A stretch of 64,000 nt of DNA from NCBI RefSeq assembly GCF_016031625.1, contig NZ_JACCHP010000001.1, positions 248,001 through 312,000 of the forward strand, in the 5' to 3' direction. The notes under the pieces are model-generated. The model ran no database searches. It was not told the DNA's origin and saw only the letters and a program-made list of their open reading frames with translations. The position numbers were made by a program, and so were the translations under genes. This document shows, in pieces, positions 26,185 through 34,991 of the stretch. The first letter of the stretch is position 1, and every line of letters begins with the position of its first letter. This stretch comes from Bradyrhizobium agreste (lineage in GTDB: Bacteria > Pseudomonadota > Alphaproteobacteria > Rhizobiales > Xanthobacteraceae).

Positions 26185-26514
26185 ACCGACACCAACGTCT
26201 GCTCTGGGTCACGAGCGTCGCCCTCTGCAACACTCGGCCGCGCATCAACTTCCGCTATGCCCCGTTCGCGACCGAGGTCTTGTGGCGGCGCAATATGTCG
26301 CGAAGGCCCGGGTGATGCGGTTGCCGGCCCAACGGTTGCGACGATCTTGGCATGGCGTTAGCGGCGCACCGTTGCCGTCCAGGTCAGAAGATAAGCCCGG
26401 TATCAGACGGGATAGGGCCGCTCATAAGATATTCAAAGCGAGCTGGCCGACATTGCGTAGTTCTGCTCTCGCCGTTGTCCGTCGTTGCTAGGCGACCAGG
26501 TGAGAACAGTTCGC
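26185..26514. other. Intergenic region, nothing recognised
   Basis: Non-coding between a plus-strand hypothetical gene and the end of the minus-strand flavoprotein gene. No clear terminator hairpin or regulatory repeat is evident. Confidence 0.4.
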
Positions 26515-28290
26515 TTACGCTGTGGATGCTGCCGCCGTCTGTCCCTGATGGGTGGATTGTACGATGCTGTTCACCGCTCGGTAGGCGAACACGATGGCTG
26601 GCCCGATCGTAATGCCTGCCCCAGGGTAGATCCCACGCATCGGTGAGGTCATGTCGTTGCCGCAGGCATAAAGACCTGCGATCGGCACGCCATTTCCATT
26701 TAGGACCCTACCGCCAGGATCCGTTGACAGGCCGGTCGCAGTTCCAAGGGTCGCCGGGACAATCGGAAGCGCAATGAATGGCCCGTTTTTGATAGCTCCA
26801 AGGTTCGGGTTTTTCTTTCCGACCGCGGGATCTCCCAGGGTTCGGTTGAAAGCCGATTCACCGCGTTTGAAAAGCGGATCGCGTCCTTCAGCTGCGTGGG
26901 CGTTGTGTTCTTCAACGGTCTTTTGGAGCTCTTGCGGGTCGAGGTCCAATTCCGCCGCAAGCTCCGCAATCGTCCGGCCAATTTCGATGTAGCCCAACCA
27001 AGCATACTTCTTGATACTCAATGTCCATGGCCAGGGGAGCAAGTGTCCCATCCCCCTGAGGCGGACGAATTCCTTGTCGCAGATGAAATAAAACCGCTTG
27101 TCCGCCGGATAACCGTTGTTGAACATGGCAAGGCAGATATCATGATATGAATTGGATTCATTGACGAAGCGCTTGGCATTTGGCCCTACGGCGATGACAC
27201 CTGGACGGCCACGATCGAGCCAGCCGTACGGGACCACTTGCGAGGCGCGGCCGTTCCTGAGGATCGACACGGGCGTCCAGAATCCACTCGATGCAACGTC
27301 ATTATCGATCGCAGCTCCGAGCTTACTTGCGAGCGCAATGCCGTCTCCAGTGACATCGCTGTGGGCCAGCGTATCATTGTGCTGGTGGGCTCGGCTGAGC
27401 TGGGCTCGCAATTGAGCGTTCCGCGCAAAGCCACCAGTTGCCAGGATCACCCCGTGAGAGGCGCGGATGCGGAGATCGGCGCCATCACGCTTGACGATTG
27501 CGCCAGTGACTCTCCCGCCCTCGCTCGTCAGATCAACCGCTGGGCAGCTTGGCCAGATTTCAATGCCATACCTGCGAAGGCTTACCAATAACCGCGCGAT
27601 CAGAGCATTGCCGCCACTGAGTTCAGTGCCCCGCCTGTAGCGCAGCCGGTCGCGTGCGTAGCGGCTGACCCGGCGCAGGACGTGCTTGAGCGAGGCAGCC
27701 GACTGGAATGGATTGAGGAAGCTTCTGACCTCGCCGGACGAAATCATCATGCCGCCGAGCACGACGCGAATCGGATCACCTATCAGGTCGAAATCCTTGC
27801 CTAGAAGCCGTCCGTCGTAAGGTGCGGGGCTCAGCGCCCGGCCCTTGTCGATCCCTCCGATTTGGCTGGAATGATAATCCGGAGCGGAGGCCAGTGTGAA
27901 CTTGACTTCACTCCCATTCTCCAAGCTGGCGAGCGCCGTTGGGCCGTCTTCTAGATAGGCGTCTACGAACTCGGGCCGATAGTAGTTGCCAAGTTCGTGT
28001 TGCAGATAGATCTTCGCATTCGCAATCGAATCATTGATTTTCGCCGCTCGGGCCTGCATTGAGTATGGAATCCAGATCATGCCGTTCGACAGGGCAGTCG
28101 TGCCACCGAGCCGGTCAGATTTCTCGCACACCGTCACGCGAAGTCCGGCCTTTGCCGCATAGAGCGCTGCGGACAGTCCAGCCGCGCCGCTGCCGATCAC
28201 GAGCACGTCCGTCTCGCAATCGTGCGTTGGCTTGCTCACTTTGGAGAAGGAAGGGGAATTTGGTTTCAATTTGGTGATTGGGCTATTCAT
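26515..28290 (-). CDS. FAD-dependent oxidoreductase of the fumarate reductase/ketosteroid dehydrogenase type
   Basis: A 591-residue flavoprotein (FAD_binding_2). The dinucleotide motif DVLVIGSGAAGLSAALYAAKAG lies at about 29-50, followed by VTVCEKSDRLGGTTALSNGM, the Gly-Gly-Thr/Ser motif contacting FAD pyrophosphate. The C-terminal NGVPIAGLYACGNDMTSPMRGIYPGAGITIG is the second FAD contact, as in 3-ketosteroid dehydrogenases and fumarate reductases. There is no signal peptide or heme site. It is the third gene of an operon with the Tm-1-like and PEP-hydrolase-like genes, overlapping the latter by eight bases. It probably desaturates or reduces a carbonyl compound handled by that pair; the substrate is unknown. 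Confidence 0.8.
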   Translation of the reverse strand: MNSPITKLKPNSPSFSKVSKPTHDCETDVLVIGSGAAGLSAALYAAKAGLRVTVCEKSDRLGGTTALSNGMIWIPYSMQARAAKINDSIANAKIYLQHELGNYYRPEFVDAYLEDGPTALASLENGSEVKFTLASAPDYHSSQIGGIDKGRALSPAPYDGRLLGKDFDLIGDPIRVVLGGMMISSGEVRSFLNPFQSAASLKHVLRRVSRYARDRLRYRRGTELSGGNALIARLLVSLRRYGIEIWPSCPAVDLTSEGGRVTGAIVKRDGADLRIRASHGVILATGGFARNAQLRAQLSRAHQHNDTLAHSDVTGDGIALASKLGAAIDNDVASSGFWTPVSILRNGRASQVVPYGWLDRGRPGVIAVGPNAKRFVNESNSYHDICLAMFNNGYPADKRFYFICDKEFVRLRGMGHLLPWPWTLSIKKYAWLGYIEIGRTIAELAAELDLDPQELQKTVEEHNAHAAEGRDPLFKRGESAFNRTLGDPAVGKKNPNLGAIKNGPFIALPIVPATLGTATGLSTDPGGRVLNGNGVPIAGLYACGNDMTSPMRGIYPGAGITIGPAIVFAYRAVNSIVQSTHQGQTAAASTA

Positions 28291-29152
28291 TCGTGCCTCG
28301 GTGCAGATTCTGCAGTAAATGCTGACGCTTTCGCGGGAGCGGAACGGCTTTGAATTCTTCGGCTGCAGCCTTCACCGCGCGCTCAATCGGGATCCGTTCG
28401 ATGGAGGAGGCGCCAACGAAACCGACACATCCGGTCGATCGGTAGACTTCCGAGGTATCCTGAGGCTCAGCGATTGCCCCGCCATGGCAGAGAAGGATCA
28501 CATCCGGACGGACGGCCTGAACCGCAGCATTGATCTCGTTGATGCGCCTGATGACCTCTTCGATCGACTGTCCCTCCTCATGACCAACAAGTCCGCCGCG
28601 CGTTGCGCCGACATGTGGGACGATGCAGTCGGCTCCCGCGGTTGCCATCGCTTTGGCATCCTGCGGGCTTGCGACATAGGCGAGCGAGAAGATCTTCTTC
28701 TTGCGGGCCGCCGCGACCATCTCGACCTCACGCTCAAAGCCGAGCCCGACGCGGCCTCGACGATCGCGCCATTTCTCACCCATCGTTGAAATGGTCGGGT
28801 AATTGATCACGCCGGAGAATCCGGCAGCCCAGAACTTGTCCAAGAGATCATCGAGGTCGAGCCGGACGGGATCCCAGGCCTCAACACCGCCTATAACAGG
28901 AACGGAGGAGACAACGTTGCGGATCTCCGCCGCGAGTTCGAGCGTGCGCGCATTGGAATCGCCGATCCGGCTCGTCGGCAGCCCCATCAACCGCGATAGC
29001 CCGGTGCTGTAGACCACAAGCATGTCGGCGCCGCCGAGAGCTGCGCATTTTGCGACGAGGCCGCAACTGCTCGCCGCGGCGAGCACCGCCCTTCCAGCCG
29101 CAACTTGAGCTGTGATCTTTGCGAGTATTTCGGCCCGATCAAACATCCGCAC
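28283..29152 (-). CDS. Phosphoenolpyruvate hydrolase-family TIM-barrel protein
   Basis: A 289-residue TIM barrel of the PEP_hydrolase family (PF09370-like), related to PEP mutase/isocitrate lyase-type barrels. Diagnostic blocks are VLAAASSCGLVAKCAALGGADMLVVYSTG, PVIGGVEAWDP, GFSGVINYPTISTMGEKWR, ADCIVPHVGATRGGLVGHE, VILLCHGGAIAEPQDT and VGFVGASSIERIP. This family forms the C-terminal half of the tomato Tm-1 protein; here it is a separate gene overlapping the Tm-1-like N-terminal homologue by 14 bases. Enzymatic activity is poorly defined in the literature I know. A related domain is fused to an AAA+ regulator at 61473-63332. Confidence 0.85.
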   Translation of the reverse strand: MRMFDRAEILAKITAQVAAGRAVLAAASSCGLVAKCAALGGADMLVVYSTGLSRLMGLPTSRIGDSNARTLELAAEIRNVVSSVPVIGGVEAWDPVRLDLDDLLDKFWAAGFSGVINYPTISTMGEKWRDRRGRVGLGFEREVEMVAAARKKKIFSLAYVASPQDAKAMATAGADCIVPHVGATRGGLVGHEEGQSIEEVIRRINEINAAVQAVRPDVILLCHGGAIAEPQDTSEVYRSTGCVGFVGASSIERIPIERAVKAAAEEFKAVPLPRKRQHLLQNLHRGTNE

Positions 29153-30389
29153 GGGATGAACCTCCTGGTGTCAATTGTTCGACGATCCACGATGCGGCTG
29201 CCTCCGCAAATTCCGGATCATTGATGTGACAGTCCAACTCGCGGGCGCTGATCGAGCGCGGCAGGTGTCGCCTGACCGCGTCGAACCAGGCTCTATCGGC
29301 TTCAGGATTTCGAAAGATGCCGCCGTCCCGGTCATAGTCAGACACCCCCTTGGCCGGCCACAAAACGAGGGCGGGCGCCTTTGCTTGCGAAAGGCGCTCG
29401 GCTGTAAGCCTGCCTATGCGCTCGTTCTCCGAGACGGTCGTGCGCATGAGCGTCGTGAAGGGAGTATGCGAATAGAATTGGCGCCCCGTGAACTCGGCAG
29501 GCACGCTCGAGGCAGGGCCAAAATTCACCATATCGACGGCCCCCGGGGCTATGAGCTGCGGAATCAAGCGGTGAGAAGCTGCCTTGAGCCGATCCGGACC
29601 TGCACTGGCGGTGCCGCCCACAATCTCGTCAGCGAGTTCGGTTGTGGTCAGATCGAGCACCGCATCGAACTCACCGGCGGACACGAGTTGCTCCATCTTG
29701 CGCCCACCGGCGCCGTTGGCCGGAAAGACAATCGCGTCGATGCCTGCTTCCGCCAGCCGATCGACACAGCGATTTGCCGCCGGCGTCGTGACTCCAAAGG
29801 CGGTTATCGCGACTGTCTTCCTCTCCCGCCGCTCTCGAGCAGGCACATAGCGCATCGCCGCAATGGCCCGCCCCGCATTGCAGAGAACGCGTTCGGTGAA
29901 CGCGTTGATCCCGAAAAGATCGACCAGGGTCGGATAGAGGATGATGTCGTTGTGGAGGGCCAGTTCGGCCAGGAGGGCTGGCCTCGCGCTGCTCACCAGC
30001 AACTTCGGGAAGCCATACGGCAAATCCGAAACAACTTCACCGAAGACTGCGCTGCCCTTGCCGCCCGCTATTCCGACGACAGCGTCGATCGCACCTGATC
30101 TCAGGAGCTCCTTGACTTCTTCACGCGCGCTTGCAGCTATTTGCCGTAAGAGCTCGGCGGGTGCAGCCACCCGTGCATCGTTGCCGTCCGGCTCGCTTCT
30201 GCCCCTCCTGTTTGATGTGCCTACATCTATCGTAAGAGTCTCGCGGCCCCACTGTTCGATCACTCGTGCGAGATAAGCGGTCTCGTGGCCCTTTGTGTCC
30301 AGGGTTGCGACGATCGCGACCTTGCCGGCAAGATCGGACGGGTGACCATCCCGGACCGACCTCTGGTCGTCCGCGCAATGGTGAGACAC
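29139..30389 (-). CDS. Tm-1-like (UPF0261) ATP-binding protein
   Basis: About 416 residues of the UPF0261/Tm-1-like family. The opening KVAIVATLDTKGHETAYLARVI is diagnostic, followed by SNRRGRSEPDGND, VVGIAGGKGSAVFGEVVSDLPYGFPKLLVSS, KTVAITAFGVTTPAANRC and VDMVNFGPASSVPAEFTGR. The GTG at 30389 is preferred over the ATG at 30407 because AGGAGGA lies six bases before it. In tomato the homologous N-terminal domain of Tm-1 binds the viral replication protein. In bacteria the family sits next to PEP-hydrolase-type barrels, as here. The leader contains TCTAGA and a TGGGTA direct repeat also found before 60857. It is the first gene of a three-gene operon. Confidence 0.85.
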   Translation of the reverse strand: MSHHCADDQRSVRDGHPSDLAGKVAIVATLDTKGHETAYLARVIEQWGRETLTIDVGTSNRRGRSEPDGNDARVAAPAELLRQIAASAREEVKELLRSGAIDAVVGIAGGKGSAVFGEVVSDLPYGFPKLLVSSARPALLAELALHNDIILYPTLVDLFGINAFTERVLCNAGRAIAAMRYVPARERRERKTVAITAFGVTTPAANRCVDRLAEAGIDAIVFPANGAGGRKMEQLVSAGEFDAVLDLTTTELADEIVGGTASAGPDRLKAASHRLIPQLIAPGAVDMVNFGPASSVPAEFTGRQFYSHTPFTTLMRTTVSENERIGRLTAERLSQAKAPALVLWPAKGVSDYDRDGGIFRNPEADRAWFDAVRRHLPRSISARELDCHINDPEFAEAAASWIVEQLTPGGSSRADV

Positions 30390-30424
30390 GATGTTCCTCC
30401 TGGACATTTCTGGACACTTGGAGG

Positions 30425-30486
30425 TCTAGATCGGAGTAAAATGGCTCATAAGCCCGGATACGAGCGCGACTGGGTAAAGTTGGGTA
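30425..30486. promoter_or_regulatory. Shared regulatory module upstream of the Tm-1-like operon
   Basis: TCTAGA at 30425-30430 is followed after exactly 40 bases by TGGGTAAAGTTGGGTA (30471-30486), two TGGGTA half-sites 10 bp apart. The same arrangement, with the same 40-base gap, occurs at 60789-60850. It lies 36-97 bases before the GTG start of the Tm-1-like gene. Confidence 0.6.
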
Positions 30487-30550
30487 GGCGCCAAGCGGCC
30501 ATAGGAGTAGCAGCCGCTTCGCGGAGGACTTGAACGCTCGTAAGAAGGAG

Positions 30551-31542
30551 ATGACCTTCAAGGCCGTTGCAGAAAAATTCCTGGAAGTTTCCGGTGCTGA
30601 CGGAAGGTCAGCGCAACCCCGTCTACGTTGCAGGCCACGAGCGCCGGGCGCGCAAGTACCTCATCCCCTTCTTCGGCAAGAAGGGCCTTTTAGAAATCAC
30701 GGGCGGTCGCGTGAACGAGTACCGCCTGAGCCGCGTCGAGCAGTCCAAGGAACGATGGCGCGACGATGGATCAGGAGATCGTGTGCCTTCGGCAGATCCT
30801 GAAAACGGCCCTACGGCATCAATGGCTCAACGCACTTCCTGATCTTTCAGAGCCTTATCGCAAAAACGGCATGATTTCGCATCGTGCATGGTTCTCGCGC
30901 GACGAGTACCGCCGGCTCTACGAGGCGAGCGGGCGGAGGGCCCGAAAGCCCAAGAGCAGCAGATGGCGCTGGTGGGGCGAGCAGTTGCACGACCTCATCG
31001 TCTTCATGAGCAATACCGGCCTGCGGCCGGATGAGGCCAGGCGCCTCCAATACTGCGATGTAACGAAAGCCTTCGATGAAAGCACCCAGGAAACCATCCT
31101 TGAAATCGAGGTGCGCGGAAAGCGTGGCTACGGTCCTTGCAAAAGCACGCAGAACGTGGTGCCCGTATTTGAGCGTTTGAAGAAGCGCAACAAACCCAAG
31201 CCCGATGATTTTATTTTCCCCAAGTACCACCATGAAATGTTCAACCGCATCCTGGAGGAAGAAGGCCTCAAGCTTGACCGGGAAGGACGGCCCCGCACGC
31301 TCTACAGTCTGCGGCACACCTACATCTGTTTCCGGCTCACGGAGGGCGCCGACATCAACATGCTGGCTAAGAACTGCCGGACCAGCGTTGAGATGATCGA
31401 GAAATATTACGCAGCCCACCTCAAGGACGTGCTGGACGCCAGCGCCATCAACGTCCGGAACAAGAAGCCGCCGAAGAAGGAAGTGGCGGAAATCCGCCAA
31501 GGTGAGCTGGAGACCATGCGCCGTACTTGGCGCATTGGCTGA
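30551..31542 (+). pseudogene. Tyrosine recombinase (phage-type integrase), disrupted in its N-terminal half
   Basis: The catalytic half is open as 30766-31542 (258 codons). It contains the box I arginine in TGLRPDEARRL, the beta-strand lysine region EIEVRGKRG, box II LYSLRHTYICFRL and the nucleophile tyrosine in MIEKYYAAH. The N-terminal arm-binding/core-binding half is split. MTFKAVAEKFLE starts at 30551, then a frame change near 30590 leads to LTEGQRNPVYVAGHERRARK and YLIPFFGKKGLLEITGGRVN. A second break near 30760, with loss of several codons, precedes MDQEIVCLRQILKTALRHQW. The gene is probably inactive. It marks mobile-element DNA beside the Tm-1 operon, but I see no attachment repeat next to it. 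Confidence 0.75.
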
Positions 31543-31863
31543 AGGTGCTGAAGGCCGACAAGCGGGCCATTTCACAGCCGGGTCAAAGGCCGAAGAGGCA
31601 GGCGGCCGTCTTCGTATCCCGGAAGTCCGGCCAAATGCTCGGCCTTGAGGGCAGCTTGCACTACCGTGGTAACGCCTCGGCGCAGCGAAGTCTCAAGGCC
31701 GCTTGCGGCGCAAGGAAGCAGCCGTGTCTGTTGCATTAAAGACGCACTGGTTGAAATAATGACTTCCGACAACCTGACTTCTTGCGCACTCTCAATAAGT
31801 CGTATCTCCTCGGCTCGACAGCCTCGAAGATTTTCAGACCAAACGATTTGATGAGGAAGTCGC
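31543..31863. other. Intergenic region after the integrase
   Basis: No gene is supported. The sequence has no recognisable tRNA, repeat or strong hairpin. The last 30 bases carry the weak translation start region of the lipoprotein gene. Confidence 0.4.
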
Positions 31864-32706
31864 ATGTTCGCAATTCGATTGCTTGCACTGGCTGTGGCAA
31901 TGGGCGCGCTGATGGGCTGCGGGCTTCGTGTGCCACCCATCGATGACTCCGGTGACCGCGTCGAGGGTCAGCGATTTGTCCAGGCGATTCTCATCAACAT
32001 AACCTGCGAGCTGAGGGCCGCCGTAACCGATCTGCGTGCGGCATATCCCGAGGGCACATTCCTCGATGGATTCGGGATTCAAACAACCCTCACGCTGACG
32101 TACGATGAAAAGGGCGCCTTGGCGCCCGGAGTGAACTGGTCTCCTCCCAGCCCCGCCGATGCGGTCTTTTCCCTGGGCGCCGGCCTTACCGTATCGTCTG
32201 ACGCGACCCGGACGAACAAGATTGACGCCTACTATTTGGTTTCCGATTTGCAGAAGGCGACGTGCTCTGACGAGTCACGCCCGAATGGCGCGTTCTTGCT
32301 ACAAAGCGATTTGAAGCTTTCGGAGTGGCTCTTTACCGCCGTCAGCGCTTCGATGACGAATACAGTGAACTTCAAGACCGCCACGCTCGCAGTGAAGGAC
32401 TCGATCCTGCAGCATCAGGTCAAGTTCGTCATCAGCACGAATGCCACGGCCACGCCGAGTTGGACTTTGACCAGAGTCACCGTCAATCCGAGCGGTAACT
32501 TCCTGAGCCTCGATCGCACCAGAACGAATGATCTCACGATCACGTTGGGGCCGGCCGTTCCGGCGGTCGTGGCTGAAGTGGTGAAGAATGGACGGAGGAC
32601 CACAGTGGCAGGCAGGGTGCCGGACAGGCGTGCGGCAGATCTGCATCTTTCCGCGCAAATAGCAAACGGGATTGAAACCGGAGTGAGGAACGCACTTCAA
32701 CGCTAG
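31864..32706 (+). CDS. Hypothetical lipoprotein
   Basis: A 280-residue protein with a lipoprotein signal peptide: MFAIRLLALAVAMGALMGCG has a lipobox LMGC with the acylated cysteine at residue 19. The remainder is a soluble, beta-rich region without known motifs. The segment NITCELRAAVTDLRAAYPEG and repeated Thr/Asn-rich strands (TLTLTYDEKG, TVNFKTATLAV) suggest an outer-membrane-attached beta-sandwich. Glycine after the cysteine favours outer-membrane sorting. A small basic/proline-rich gene begins 11 bases after its stop and may be co-transcribed. Confidence 0.65.
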   Translation: MFAIRLLALAVAMGALMGCGLRVPPIDDSGDRVEGQRFVQAILINITCELRAAVTDLRAAYPEGTFLDGFGIQTTLTLTYDEKGALAPGVNWSPPSPADAVFSLGAGLTVSSDATRTNKIDAYYLVSDLQKATCSDESRPNGAFLLQSDLKLSEWLFTAVSASMTNTVNFKTATLAVKDSILQHQVKFVISTNATATPSWTLTRVTVNPSGNFLSLDRTRTNDLTITLGPAVPAVVAEVVKNGRRTTVAGRVPDRRAADLHLSAQIANGIETGVRNALQR

Positions 32707-32717
32707 AGGGGGAGACA

Positions 32718-32981
32718 GTGGCCAAGATAGGTAAACGTAAACCGACGGTTGCTTTACCAAAGGATTTCAAGAGGCCCCGGAGATTCAGCGAACCCGAGGC
32801 TCATGCGCTGGTTGCACGCACGACCGCGTCAATGGGTCCTCCTCCTTACATCTGTGTGCCGACCGGCCCTCCGCCGGCACCTTGTTTGCGGTATCGACGA
32901 GATCCAAAAACCGGCGCATACAGCATCCCGCCATTTGGCGAAGTTGTAGATTGCGCGACTTGTCGTGCGGGCGCGAAGTGA
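32718..32981 (+). CDS. Small proline-rich hypothetical protein
   Basis: An 87-residue frame opening with GTG at 32718 after a GAGGGGGA ribosome-binding site. The N-terminus is basic (KIGKRKPTVALPKDFKRPRR), the middle is proline-rich (MGPPPYICVPTGPPPAPC) and the end has a CATC motif. Three further cysteines hint at metal or disulphide binding. No known family. It is probably translated with the upstream lipoprotein gene, as only 11 bases separate them. Confidence 0.5.
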   Translation: MAKIGKRKPTVALPKDFKRPRRFSEPEAHALVARTTASMGPPPYICVPTGPPPAPCLRYRRDPKTGAYSIPPFGEVVDCATCRAGAK

Positions 32982-33049
32982 GTGGCCAACAGGTGGTCAG
33001 CAGAAACGGCAGTTCTGCGCGTTTTGGCTAGACCAGTCCACCCCCAGCG

Positions 33050-33997
33050 CTACTTCAGGGCATCGTTAAGGAGGCGCGCCAGCCGCGCGGCTCCCAGTGC
33101 CGCCTGGCTACGCGCAATGTTGCGGGCGTTGGTTTCGTATTCGCGCGTGAGGAGCACCGGGTTGGATCCCACGCTCACCGGTGCGGCATAGGCGTATTGC
33201 TTGGCGAGTTCTGCGCTCTCGTCAATCCATGCCTGTGGATCGGAGACTTGCGCGGAAGTCTCGTTGACGGCGATATGCGCGAGGCCGTCCTTATCCTCGG
33301 CATCGAAGACCGCACCGTAAGGCGAGACGTACCCGCCGAAAAGGCTGTCCCAGTAGGCATGGAGCGCCATGGTGTCACCGTTTGCCGGGATCACCTGCTC
33401 GGCATTGCCGCCTGCATCTCCGCCCGGAATTTGTCGGGTGTAGCGGCGGATCGCATGAAGCGGCTGGTGAGCGTCGCCGACCAGATGCAGCATCCAGACG
33501 AGGTCATACGAGCGGACGTCGTCGGTGGCGCCGGATGTTGACGGTAGTGCCGCGATTATCAGTTTGAGCTGGGTGACCAGGTCGACGGGATCAGGCTGCG
33601 GAAGCGGTGTGCCGTCCGGCGAGAAATTCGTATCCTTGTAATGCCAGTAGGCGTGCTGATTACGATCGGCGTAGCCGATGTTCTGTCCTGCCGTCGGGCT
33701 GTCGACCTTGTCTCGCGTATAGTTATATTCCTTGGTTTTGATGTCATCCGCCCAGGTCGCCGCGTGCACGAAAGCGTAGAGCTTTGCCGTGCGCTCGTCG
33801 GGCGCACCTGCGGTCCACTTCGCATAATCCTTGTTGAGCTTGAGAAGCGCGTCGACCTTGTCCTTCACCGGAGCGTCGAGCTTCTTGTACGCGACATAGG
33901 CGATCTGCATGTGGCCGGCGTCCCACCATGCGGATGCCTCCGTGGCAACCAATGCCAACACGAGTGCGAGTGCCGGGATCTGGACAACACGGCGCAT
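33050..33997 (-). CDS. S1/P1-type zinc nuclease, secreted
   Basis: About 315 residues with a Sec signal peptide cleaved after EASA, so the mature enzyme starts with WWDAGH. The N-terminal Trp and nearby His are zinc ligands in S1/P1 nucleases. Further ligands are in FVHAATWADDI, DLVWMLHLVGDAHQPLH (the HxxGDxHQPLH motif) and GGNAEQV. It cleaves single-stranded DNA/RNA or releases 3'-phosphates outside the cytoplasm, with three Zn ions per active site. The ATG at 33997 is preferred because AAGGGAG is six bases upstream; the ATG at 34003 touches it directly, and the longer frame from 34282 is not coding. It is a single gene. Confidence 0.88.
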   Translation of the reverse strand: MRRVVQIPALALVLALVATEASAWWDAGHMQIAYVAYKKLDAPVKDKVDALLKLNKDYAKWTAGAPDERTAKLYAFVHAATWADDIKTKEYNYTRDKVDSPTAGQNIGYADRNQHAYWHYKDTNFSPDGTPLPQPDPVDLVTQLKLIIAALPSTSGATDDVRSYDLVWMLHLVGDAHQPLHAIRRYTRQIPGGDAGGNAEQVIPANGDTMALHAYWDSLFGGYVSPYGAVFDAEDKDGLAHIAVNETSAQVSDPQAWIDESAELAKQYAYAAPVSVGSNPVLLTREYETNARNIARSQAALGAARLARLLNDALK

Positions 33998-34316
33998 GTT
34001 CATCTCCCTTGAGCTCCGGCCATGGGCCCGCGACCGTACGCCCAGCATTTTCACGATCCGGATGAAACGCTGATGACACAGGCTCATGTCCGAAAGCACT
34101 GTAACCACGATTCTGCCTGCGGTTGTGTGAACTGGCCCACATTCGGCTGGAGGAGGAACGCGCCAACTCTGTCCGACCAGCAGCCAATGGCTAAACTGCG
34201 CGTCTTGCAGCTGGAAAGTCACGCTCTTCCCTAGAGTGTGATTGCCCCTCACCACACCCTTTGATCCTTGGCTGAATTCCACTACTTTCTTCGCCGCTCA
34301 ACTGAAGGAACACGGC

Positions 34317-34991
34317 ATGACCGAGATCTGGAGTTGGCTTTCGACATTGAACGACACGCAGAAGTTCGATCTGCTCAAGATGGCGTTCGAAAAACTGCTT
34401 CTCGCTGGTGTCCTTGGGATGGCGGGCGCGATCTTCGGCGTTCTCATGGAACGATACAAATCTGCGCTGAAGAAGCAGGAAGAGCTTTCCAAGATAATGA
34501 TCCCCGAAATCAAGAGCATGCTGGAGGATGCGGAAGGTCTTTTCAATGCGGGCGTTGGAGCGATACGCGTCTTCGAGCAGCAGGCGCTCAGCTGCCAGAG
34601 CAATGCGCATCGAGACCGGGGAACGGTATAAGGTGCCAGAGGATCTCAACGCGAGATTGTCCGGTTCGAAGACTCACTGATTTCACCTATGGCGCTGCTC
34701 GAGAGCACGGCGCCGAACGATGCGGCGCGGGCGCTCCTCCTTCACCCACGCCTTACTATCAGTCCCAAGGAGAAGCTCGTCGGTGGCGAATTTCCCGGCC
34801 TTCTGTTCATCGTGCTCAATCAGACCCCTGAGACGCGAGATGCGAAAGGGCTCGCAACTTTGCTGGCAGGCACGCTGTTCGGACGGTTGGACCGCGCTCC
34901 CGACGATGCTTACACTGAAAAGTCAAATGCGTTCGTGTTGGCAATGATGCGGTGGCCTACGATGCCAATTAGTCGATTTCTTCGCGCGTGA
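34317..34991 (+). pseudogene. Membrane-anchored coiled-coil protein interrupted by an in-frame stop
   Basis: From ATG 34317 the frame encodes 104 residues: a short amphipathic start, a membrane helix (LLLAGVLGMAGAIFGVLM, about 31-48), then a charged helix (ERYKSALKKQEELSKIM). A TAA lies at 34629-34631. The same frame then stays open to 34991 (GARGSQREIVRFEDSLISPMALLESTAPND to SRFLRA), giving 224 codons if the stop were sense. Either a nonsense mutation split one gene, or two short genes happen to share the frame; 34689 is an internal ATG. No homologue is recognised. The N-terminal part is still plausible as a small membrane protein. Confidence 0.45.

Noticed and set aside
30471-30486. TGGGTA repeat as a sigma-54 -24/-12 promoter
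   Set aside because: The 10-bp spacing is similar, but the second element has GG instead of the required GC and lacks TTGC. The downstream regulator also lacks GAFTGA.
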